Shown: piece after piece, positions 57,728 through 64,000 of the stretch
Layout: each line of letters starts with the position of its first letter
Numbering within the stretch: position 1 is the first letter of the stretch
Source of the DNA: JBBWZH01 sp035544115
Lineage (GTDB): Bacteria; Actinomycetota; Actinomycetes; Mycobacteriales; CADCTP01
NCBI GenBank assembly: GCA_963714145.1
Contig: OY970235.1
Location: 6,510,001-6,574,000 of the forward strand
Direction of reading: 5' to 3'
Length of the DNA: 64,000 nucleotides
The notes under the pieces: generated by a model
What the model was told of the DNA's origin: nothing
What the model saw: the letters and a program-made list of their open reading frames with translations, nothing else
Database searches by the model: none
Program-made: the position numbers and the translations under genes

Positions 57728-60043
57728 CTACGGGCGGTGCGTGCCGGCCGGGTCGCCGGACCACTCCGGCGGCTGGTCGGCCGGGGGCTGCTGGACGTTC
57801 TCGATGGCGGCGCCGGTCTCGATGGCCGCCACCGTCTCCGCGAGGGGCGCGGGCTCCGGGCTCGGGGCCGGTCCGGGCGACGGCCGCGGGCGCGGGCGGG
57901 CCAGCCGGGGGACCCGGATCGTGGGCGGGCGGCGCCGCCGGCGGCGGTCCCGGTCGCGGCCCCGGCCGGCGGCCAGCCGCTTGGTGACCGCCGTCCGCAC
58001 GATCGCCGCGACCGCCTCCGGATGCCGGGACGAATCGACCACGGCGTACCGGTCGGGCGCGGCATCGGCCAGCGCCCGGAACGCCTGCCGGACCCGGCGG
58101 TGGAACTCCAGCGACTCCCGCTCCAGCCGGTCCGGTTCCTCGTCCTGGACCGCCTCGCGGGCCCGGGCCCGGTCCAGGCCGAGCTCCGGATCGACGTCCA
58201 GCAGCACGGTCAGGTCCGGCTCCAGCCCGCTGGTCGCCCACCGGGACAGCCGGCGGACGTCCTCCAGCGCCAGCGACCGGCCGGCCCCCTGGTACGCCAG
58301 CGACGAGTCGACGTACCGGTCGGTGATCACCACGTCGCCCCGGTCCAGGGCCGGGCGGATCACCGCGTCGACGTGCTGGGCACGATCTGCCGCGAACAGC
58401 AGCGCCTCAGCGCGGGAGGTCAGCTCGCCGTCCGCGGCCTCCAGCAGGATGTGCCGCAGCCGGGCGCCGAACTCGGTCGCCCCGGGCTCATGCGTCACGG
58501 TGACCGCGGCGCCGCGCTCGCGCAGCCAGCCGGCCAGCCGCTCGGCCTGCGTCGACTTGCCCGAGCCCTCGCCGCCCTCGAACGCGATCAGCACGCCGCC
58601 GTGGCTGAGCCGGCGCCGGGCGGTGGTGTCGCCGCGGACCGCCGTGACGATGTCGGCCATCACCGGGATGCCGTGCCGGTCGTCCATGTGCCGGTACGCC
58701 GCGATGCCACCGGCGATCGCGAGCAGCCCGGCGGCGGCGAGCAGGATCCGGGTGCCGTCCACGGTGAAGTCGAGGCCGGCGAACACCACCCGGCGCTGCC
58801 GCAGCACGCCGACCAGGAACGGCGCCGCCGCCACCGACAGGATCAGGTCGACCCGGACCAGCGACTGCACGAACGCGAACGTCCGGCCGCGGACCTCGTC
58901 CGCGACCTCCTGGCCGAGCAGCGTCGTGCCGGACAGGTACGCGGTGCCGGCGCCGAACCCGACGCCCATGATCGTGATCAGGCTGAGCACCAGGTGCGGC
59001 ATGAACGAGGCGAGCACCAGGCAGCCGCCGGCGAACACGATCGACAGGCCGAACAGCCGGCGTCGGGACAGGTCCCGGGCCACCCGCGGGCCCAGCCCGA
59101 TGCCAAGGCCCAGCCCGACGAACACCGCGCCGAACAGCACGCCGTAGGTGGCGTCGCCGCCGCCCAGACTGGCCGAGTAGATCTTGCCGGTGCCGACCAC
59201 CGTGCCGGCCGCCGCGAACGCGCCGAAGATCCCGAACACCAGCCCGCGGATCAGCCGGTTCGTCCCGATGAAGACCCAGCCCTCGCGCAGCAGGGTGAAC
59301 AAGCCGGGCTGCGCGGCCGTCTTCCTGCTGCGGTCGGCGCGGCCGATCCGCCGGATCTGCAGCACGGTCAACGCGGAAACCAGGAAGGTCAGCGCGTTGA
59401 TGTAGAGCGCCAGGTCGACCTGGTTGGTCCGGAAGAACGACACCGACGCCGCCAGCTCGCGGCTGACCAGGGCGAGCAGCGAGAAGACCCCGGCGGCCAC
59501 CACCGGGGTGATGCCGTACGTGGTGATCAGGCTGAGCTGGTTCGCCGCCTCCAACTGGTCCCGCCGGACCAGGTTCGGCACCGACGCTTCCTTCGCCGGG
59601 ATCCAGAACAGCGCCAGGCACTCGATCAGGAACGAGGCGACAAACAGCCACCACAGCGCGCCGGCCAGCGGTATCGACACGAACAGCCCGAACCGCGCGA
59701 TGTCGGCCACGACCATCGTCCGCCGCCGGTCGAACCGGTCCGCGAAGGCGCCGGCCAGTGGGCCCAGGATCGCCGCCGGCAGCAGCCGGACGACCAGCAC
59801 GCCGCCGAGCGCGAAGTTCGCCGCCCGGTAACTCTTGGCCAGGTCGGCCGCGAGCGCGGTGGTCGCCAGCAGGCCGAGCCAGTCGCCGAAGCTGGAGAAC
59901 GTCATCACGATCCACAGCCGGCGGAAGTCCCGCCCCCGCAGCACCCCCTGCACCTTGCGCGCCGGCGAGACGATCGGCTCGCGCCGGTCGTCCGTCTCTG
60001 CCGCCGGGCCGCCGGAAGCCGGGTCCGCCCCGGTGCTGGACAC
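57728..60043 (-). CDS. tmk: MFS transporter-thymidylate kinase fusion
   Basis: A 771-residue fusion. Residues ~35-460 form a 12-helix MFS transporter (LRGRDFRRLWIVMTFSSFGDWLGLLATT, ILGPLAGAFADRFDRRRTMVV). From ~515 comes thymidylate kinase: P-loop IAFEGGEGSGKSTQAERLAGW, HEPGATEFGARLR, the DRY segment VITDRYVDSSLAYQGAGR, VLLDVDPELGLDRARARE and lid EEPDRLERESLEFHRRVRQAF. A Pro-rich C-terminal tail follows. It phosphorylates dTMP to dTDP; the transporter part may anchor the kinase to the membrane. The arrangement is known in some actinobacteria. GTG 60043 has a weak ribosome site. Confidence 0.93.
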   Translation of the reverse strand: MSSTGADPASGGPAAETDDRREPIVSPARKVQGVLRGRDFRRLWIVMTFSSFGDWLGLLATTALAADLAKSYRAANFALGGVLVVRLLPAAILGPLAGAFADRFDRRRTMVVADIARFGLFVSIPLAGALWWLFVASFLIECLALFWIPAKEASVPNLVRRDQLEAANQLSLITTYGITPVVAAGVFSLLALVSRELAASVSFFRTNQVDLALYINALTFLVSALTVLQIRRIGRADRSRKTAAQPGLFTLLREGWVFIGTNRLIRGLVFGIFGAFAAAGTVVGTGKIYSASLGGGDATYGVLFGAVFVGLGLGIGLGPRVARDLSRRRLFGLSIVFAGGCLVLASFMPHLVLSLITIMGVGFGAGTAYLSGTTLLGQEVADEVRGRTFAFVQSLVRVDLILSVAAAPFLVGVLRQRRVVFAGLDFTVDGTRILLAAAGLLAIAGGIAAYRHMDDRHGIPVMADIVTAVRGDTTARRRLSHGGVLIAFEGGEGSGKSTQAERLAGWLRERGAAVTVTHEPGATEFGARLRHILLEAADGELTSRAEALLFAADRAQHVDAVIRPALDRGDVVITDRYVDSSLAYQGAGRSLALEDVRRLSRWATSGLEPDLTVLLDVDPELGLDRARAREAVQDEEPDRLERESLEFHRRVRQAFRALADAAPDRYAVVDSSRHPEAVAAIVRTAVTKRLAAGRGRDRDRRRRRRPPTIRVPRLARPRPRPSPGPAPSPEPAPLAETVAAIETGAAIENVQQPPADQPPEWSGDPAGTHRP

Positions 60044-60262
60044 GCCGAATTGGCCGTACGCGGACGCCCGGGTCGGGTCAGGTCGTACGGCGCCCTCGTC
60101 AGTCCGGTCGGAGCTGATGATGGACCCCTACCTGCTACAGCGATGGCGGGACCAACTGACCTGGCCACTGTAACGGGCAGCTCCGACGGCTTTCGCATAC
60201 GCCCCGCTCAGACCGCGTTTCCGCCCTTTCCGCAGCTTCCGTGGCCGTCGCCGCTGGGACGG

Positions 60263-60512
60263 GCGGGGCCGGGCGGCCGGGGCCGGGCGGGCGGAGCCGG
60301 CGGGCGGAGCCGGCGGGCGGAGCGGCCGGGCGGAGCCGGCGGGCCGGAGCCGGCGGACCGCGCGCGGCGGGCGGAGCTGGCGGGCGGAGCCGGCGGATCG
60401 CGCGCCGCGGGCGGAGCCGGCGGACGGAACTGGCGGACGGAACTGGCGGACGGAACTGGCGGACGGAACTGGCGGGCGGAGCCGGCGGGCGGAGCCGGCG
60501 GGCCGCGCGCGG
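60263..60512. repeat. 13-bp minisatellite between MarR and tmk genes
   Basis: About 19 imperfect copies of a 13-bp unit CGGRCGGARCYGG. The four units at 60421-60472 (CGGACGGAACTGG) are identical, and others read CGGGCGGAGCCGG. It fills half of the 472-bp interval between the kinase and MarR genes and ends at the MarR stop. No ORF of its own is credible. Confidence 0.85.
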
Positions 60513-60515
60513 CGG

Positions 60516-61013
60516 TCAGGGCTCCGGTGTGTCGAAGGGGGTGGCGAGGGTGCGCAACAGGGCGGCGAGGGCGGCCTGCTGGTGCGGGTCGAGGCTGGCC
60601 AGCAGGGTACGCTCGCGGTCGAGCAGGTCGGCGAAGGCGGCATCCACCCTGGACCGGCCGCGCGCGGTGAGCCGGACCCGGACGCCCCGTCGATCCTCCG
60701 GATCGGGCCGGCGGCGGACCAGGCCGCGCTGCTCCAACCGGTCAAGCCGGTGCGTCATCGTGCCGGAGCCGACCAGCGTCTCGGTCAGCAGCCGGCCCGG
60801 CGACAGCTCGTACGGCGGCCCGGCCCGGCGCAACGCGGCCAGCACGTCGAACTCGAACTCCTCCAGCCCGTGTTCGGCGAACGCGGCCCGGCGGGCCAGC
60901 GCCAGGTGCCGGGCCAGCCGGCTGACCCGGCTGAGCACGGCGAGCGGCTCGACGTCGAGGTCCGGCCGCTCCCGGCGCCAGGCGGCGACCAGCCGGTCCA
61001 CCTCGTCCCGCAT
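60516..61013 (-). CDS. MarR-family transcriptional regulator
   Basis: A 165-residue winged-helix regulator: PLAVLSRVSRLARHLALARRAAFAEHGLEEFEFDVLAALRRAG, recognition helix SPGRLLTETLVGSGTMTHRLDRLEQRGLVRRRPDPEDRRGVRVRLT with the DxRxxxV wing. ATG 61013 is preferred over ATG 61040, which lies inside an operator half. Divergent from a methyltransferase gene with two palindromes between, so it probably represses both itself and that operon, in response to a small aromatic ligand. Confidence 0.92.
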   Translation of the reverse strand: MRDEVDRLVAAWRRERPDLDVEPLAVLSRVSRLARHLALARRAAFAEHGLEEFEFDVLAALRRAGPPYELSPGRLLTETLVGSGTMTHRLDRLEQRGLVRRRPDPEDRRGVRVRLTARGRSRVDAAFADLLDRERTLLASLDPHQQAALAALLRTLATPFDTPEP

Positions 61014-61030
61014 GCCGCCAGGATACCGAT

Positions 61031-61067
61031 CTCTCGACATCGAGAGTTATTATCTCGACGTCGAGAG
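61031..61067. promoter_or_regulatory. Two palindromic MarR operators
   Basis: CTCTCGACATCGAGAG (61031-61046) has 7-bp arms about CA. TCTCGACGTCGAGA (61053-61066) is a perfect 14-bp palindrome. Centres are ~21 bp apart (two helical turns), between divergent starts at 61013 and 61078. Confidence 0.78.
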
Positions 61068-61077
61068 GAGTCGGTTG

Positions 61078-61848
61078 ATGTGGGACCCGCAGCAGTACGA
61101 CGTGTACGCGGACGAGCGCAGCCGCCCGTTCCATGAGCTGCTGGCGCGGGTGCCGGCGAAGGAGCCGCGCCAGGTGGTCGACCTCGGCTGCGGGAACGGC
61201 GCGCTGACCGCGACGCTGGCGCAACGCTGGCCGGCGGCATCGGTGCTGGGCGTCGACTCGTCGCCGGAGATGCTGGCCGACGCCGCCGGGCGGGAACTGC
61301 CCGGGCGGCTAGCCTTCCAGCTGGGCGGCATCGAGGGCTGGCAGCCGGGCCGCGCGTTGGACGTGCTGGTCTCCAACGCGGCGCTGCAGTGGGTGCCCGG
61401 GCACGGCGACCTGCTCGGCCGGCTGGTGAGCTGGCTCGCCCCCGGCGGCTGGTTGGCATTCCAGGTGCCGGGCAACTTCGGTTTCCCGTCGCACACGATC
61501 CTGGCGGCGCTGTGCCGGGCGCCACGCTGGTCCGATCGGCTCGGTGGGCTGGCCGGGCGCACCGCGGCGGTGCTCGAGCCGGCCGGCTACCTCGGCCGGC
61601 TGGCCACGCTCGGCTGCCAGGTCGACGCCTGGGAGACGACCTACCTGCACGTGCTGTCCGGCGCCGACCCGGTGCTGGACTGGGTCCGCGGCTCGGCGCT
61701 GCGCCCGGTGCTGGCCGCGCTCGGCGGCGACGCGGCCGACTTCGAGCAGGAGTACGCGGCCCAGCTCCGGGCCGCCTACCCCGCCCAGCCGTACGGGACC
61801 GTCTTCCCGTTCCGCCGGCTGTTCGTCGTCGCCCGGCGGCCGGCATGA
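61078..61848 (+). CDS. Trans-aconitate 2-methyltransferase-like SAM methyltransferase
   Basis: A 256-residue methyltransferase: MWDPQQYDVYADERSRPFHELLARV, motif I QVVDLGCGNGALTATLAQRWP, VLGVDSSPEMLADA, VSNAALQWVPGHGDLLGRLVSWLAPGGWLAFQVPGN, and YLHVLSGADPVLDWVRGSALRPVL. This matches the Tam family, which methylates trans-aconitate. GAGGAG precedes ATG 61078 by 7 bp and overlaps the second operator. Its stop overlaps the VOC gene start (ATGA). Confidence 0.92.
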   Translation: MWDPQQYDVYADERSRPFHELLARVPAKEPRQVVDLGCGNGALTATLAQRWPAASVLGVDSSPEMLADAAGRELPGRLAFQLGGIEGWQPGRALDVLVSNAALQWVPGHGDLLGRLVSWLAPGGWLAFQVPGNFGFPSHTILAALCRAPRWSDRLGGLAGRTAAVLEPAGYLGRLATLGCQVDAWETTYLHVLSGADPVLDWVRGSALRPVLAALGGDAADFEQEYAAQLRAAYPAQPYGTVFPFRRLFVVARRPA

Positions 61849-62225
61849 CCGGGGTGCTCGGGCTGCATCACGTGCAGCTCGCCGCTCCGGCCGGCGCCGA
61901 GCCTGAGCTGCGGGCGTTCTACGGCGGCGTGCTGGGCATGGCCGAGGTGCCCAAGCCGCCTGGCCTGGCCGGCCGCGGCGGGGCCTGGTTCCGCGGCGGC
62001 CAGGCCGAGCTGCACCTGGGCGTCGAGGCCGACTTCCGGCCGGCCCGCAAGGCCCACCCCGGCCTGCTGGTACGCGACCTGGACAGCCTCGCCGCCCGGC
62101 TCGACGCCGCCGGCCACCCGGTGACCTGGGATGACCTCTTCCCCGGCCACCGCCGCTGCTACGTCACCGACCCGGTCGGCAACCGCCTCGAACTCCTCGA
62201 ACCGCTGGCACCCCACCCCGGCTAG
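61845..62225 (+). CDS. VOC-superfamily (glyoxalase-fold) protein
   Basis: A 126-residue two-module VOC protein: LGLHHVQLAAPAGAEPELRAFYGGVLGMAEV, WFRGGQAELHLGVEADFRPA, GLLVRDLDSLAARLDAAG, and CYVTDPVGNRLELLEP, including the metal-ligand positions His (HHV), His (ELHLG) and Glu (LELLE). The reaction is unknown. Translationally coupled to the methyltransferase, so under the same MarR control. Ends 10 bp from the convergent topA stop. Confidence 0.9.
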   Translation: MTGVLGLHHVQLAAPAGAEPELRAFYGGVLGMAEVPKPPGLAGRGGAWFRGGQAELHLGVEADFRPARKAHPGLLVRDLDSLAARLDAAGHPVTWDDLFPGHRRCYVTDPVGNRLELLEPLAPHPG

Positions 62226-62235
62226 GGCCCGACCG

Positions 62236-64000
62236 TCAGGCCTTCTTGGCGGGCGTCTTCTTGGCTGGTGCTTTCGCTGCCTTCACTGTCTTCACGGCCT
62301 TTGCCGCACGCTTGGCGGGGGCCTTTGCCGGCGCCTTCCTCGCGGTGCGCTTGACCGGCCCACGGGCCCGCCGGTCGGCCAGCAGCTCGGCCGCCCGTTC
62401 CAGCGTCACGTCCTCGACCGAGTCGCCCTTGCGCAGGCTGGCGTTGGTCTCGCCGTCGGTGACGTACGGCCCGAAGCGGCCCTCGCGCAGCACGATCGGC
62501 TTGCCGCTGACCGGGTCAGCACCGATCTCACGCAGCGGTGGAGCCTCCGCCGCCGCCCGCCGACCCCGCGTTTTCGGCTGCGCCAGCAGGGCCAGCGCCT
62601 CGTCCAGGGTGACCGTGAACAGCTGGTCCTCGCCCTGCAGCGACCGCGACTCCTTGCCCTGCTTGACATACGGCCCGTAACGGCCGTTCTGCGCGGTCAC
62701 CTCCTCGCCGTCCGGCCCGGTACCGAGCGTGCGCGGCAACTGGAGCAGCTTGAGCGCGTCGTCGATGGTGACCGTGTCCAGCGACATACTCGCGAACAGG
62801 CTGGCGGTCTTCTCGCCCGAGACGACATACGGCCCGTACCGGCCGGCGCGCGCGGTGACCTCCTGGCCGGTCTCCGGGTCGGTGCCGAGCTCGCGGTCTC
62901 CGCTCGGCGCCGAGAACAGCTCTTCGACCTTCTCCGGGGTCACCTCGTCCGGTGGTAGGTCCTCGGGCAGGCTGGCCCGGGCCGCGTCGGCCCGCTCCAG
63001 GTACGGCCCGTACCGGCCGACCCGGACGACGACGCCCTCGAACAGCGAGATCGAGTTGACCCCGCGGGCGTCGATGTCGGCGAGCCGGTCGGCGACCAGC
63101 CGCTTGAGCCCGCCGGCCCGGGCGATGCCGCCCTCGTTGCCCTGGTCGGAGCCGAAGTAGAAGCGGGTGAGCCAGTCGACCGACTGCTGCGCGCCGCCGG
63201 CGATGTTGTCCAGGTCCTCCTCGATCGCGGCGGTGAAGCCGTAGTCGACGAGCCGGGTGAAGTGCCGTTCCAGCAGCCCGACCACGGCGAACGCGACCCA
63301 GGACGGGACCAGCGCGCTGCCCTTCTTCCAGACGTAGCCGCGGTCCTGGATCGTCTGCAGGATCGAGGCGTACGTGGACGGCCGGCCGATGCCGAGCTCC
63401 TCCAGCGCCTTGACCAGGCTCGCCTCGGTGTACCGCGGCGGCGGCACGGTCGTGTGACCCTGCGGCTCGAGCTGCCGCGCGATCAGGCCCTGCCCGCGCT
63501 CCAGCCGGGGCAGCCGCTTCTCCGCATCGTCCCGCTCGGCGTCGTCGTCGTTGCTCTCGACGTAGGCCCGCAGGAAGCCGGGGAAGGTGATCGTCTTGCC
63601 GGTGGCGGCGAACTCGGCCCGCTCGCCGGTCATGCTCGAACCGGCCAACCGGATCGACATGCTGGTGCCGACCGCGTCCGCCATCTGGCAGGCGAGGGTC
63701 CGCTGCCAGATCAGCTCGTAGAGCCGGAACTCGTCGGCGGACAGCTCGCCGGCGACCGAACCCGGGGTCCGGAACGAGTCACCGGCCGGCCGGATCGCCT
63801 CGTGCGCCTCCTGCGCGTTCTTGACCCGCTTGACGTACCGCCGCGGCTCCGGCGGGACGTACGCGTCGCCGTACAGCTCGCGCGCCTGCTGCCGGGCCGC
63901 GGTCAACGCCGACTCGGACAGGTTGGTCGAGTCGGTACGCATGTAGGTGATGTAGCCGTTCTCGTACAGCCGCTGCGCCACCCGCATGGTGCGGTCGGCG
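62236..64000 (-). CDS. topA: DNA topoisomerase I, C-terminal ~590 residues (5' end outside window)
   Basis: The visible part includes the active-site segment GYITYMRTDSTNLS (catalytic Tyr in TYMRTDS), HEAIRPAG, TEASLVKALEELGIGRPSTYASIL and four C-terminal repeats of the GRYGPYV type (VGRYGPYLER, AGRYGPYVVS, NGRYGPYVKQ, EGRFGPYVTD) that replace zinc fingers in actinobacterial TopA. The tail is a Lys/Ala-rich DNA-binding stretch (KAPAKKTPAKKA). It relaxes negative supercoils. Its N-terminal TOPRIM domain is off the right edge. Confidence 0.97.
   Translation of the reverse strand, partial: ADRTMRVAQRLYENGYITYMRTDSTNLSESALTAARQQARELYGDAYVPPEPRRYVKRVKNAQEAHEAIRPAGDSFRTPGSVAGELSADEFRLYELIWQRTLACQMADAVGTSMSIRLAGSSMTGERAEFAATGKTITFPGFLRAYVESNDDDAERDDAEKRLPRLERGQGLIARQLEPQGHTTVPPPRYTEASLVKALEELGIGRPSTYASILQTIQDRGYVWKKGSALVPSWVAFAVVGLLERHFTRLVDYGFTAAIEEDLDNIAGGAQQSVDWLTRFYFGSDQGNEGGIARAGGLKRLVADRLADIDARGVNSISLFEGVVVRVGRYGPYLERADAARASLPEDLPPDEVTPEKVEELFSAPSGDRELGTDPETGQEVTARAGRYGPYVVSGEKTASLFASMSLDTVTIDDALKLLQLPRTLGTGPDGEEVTAQNGRYGPYVKQGKESRSLQGEDQLFTVTLDEALALLAQPKTRGRRAAAEAPPLREIGADPVSGKPIVLREGRFGPYVTDGETNASLRKGDSVEDVTLERAAELLADRRARGPVKRTARKAPAKAPAKRAAKAVKTVKAAKAPAKKTPAKKA

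Noticed and set aside
60241..61848. A 535-codon ORF reading through the minisatellite into the methyltransferase
   Set aside because: The methyltransferase has its own start and ribosome site at 61078. The upstream part is repeat translation and runs antisense to the MarR gene.

Overview
The window is very GC-rich chromosomal DNA of a filamentous-type actinomycete. Dense GTG/TTG starts, many 4-bp ATGA/GTGA stop-start overlaps, leaderless promoters, two SARP/BTAD regulators, a PIN-type toxin-antitoxin pair, RicT/PSP1, and a thymidylate kinase fused to an MFS transporter fit a member of the Micromonosporaceae or a close relative. The family assignment is inference; no rRNA is present.

Layout. 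(1) 0-13 kb: the 5' part of a SARP regulator (-), a small membrane protein, a gene-free stretch with three consecutive RNA hairpins (1771-1887), an XRE regulator plus ImmA/IrrE protease pair, a DUF72 protein, a zinc-ribbon protein, a secreted 1701-aa RHS/YD-repeat protein with an unrecognised C-terminal domain, and a full AfsR-like SARP-NB-ARC-TPR regulator. (2) 13.3-35.5 kb: a catabolic island. It holds a CoA ligase, an alpha-methylacyl-CoA racemase-type CaiB protein, two acyl-CoA dehydrogenases, a MaoC-MaoC-DUF35 fusion hydratase, a thiolase-like lipid-transfer protein without the nucleophilic Cys, several SDRs (one of mycofactocin-coupled type), a homogentisate-dioxygenase-like enzyme, an alpha/beta hydrolase, NTF2/SnoaL-fold proteins, an IclR regulator, and a five-gene branched-chain-type ABC importer. 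The promoters of this cluster share a motif CCGATWWWCGGAK, usually followed 6 bp later by CTCCG, which I read as one regulon. The enzyme set suggests import and CoA activation of an alpha-branched carboxylic acid, beta-oxidation, and retro-aldol removal of the side chain.

(3) 36-54 kb: a decaying accessory region of gene relics (transposase, integrase N-terminus, beta-lactamase C-terminus, GntR, LMW-PTP, a third peptide-SBP end) mixed with apparently intact genes (GNAT, I36 inhibitor, ABC exporter, VapBC-like pair, two large peptide-binding proteins, sucrase/ferredoxin-like protein, PstSCAB). A near-perfect 86-bp direct repeat at 40676-40761 and 54088-54173 brackets 13.3 kb. The right copy is the 3' half of an intact tRNA-Thr(CGU) gene cut exactly at the anticodon loop, the signature of tRNA-targeted integration. 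Diverged copies of the left junction at 13140 and 36482 suggest repeated accretion at this tRNA.

(4) 54.3-64 kb: core chromosome. It carries a methyltransferase, a phosphoribosyltransferase, ricT (frameshifted in this sequence), holB, the MFS-tmk fusion, a MarR regulator with a divergent methyltransferase-VOC pair under two palindromic operators, and topA running off the right end.
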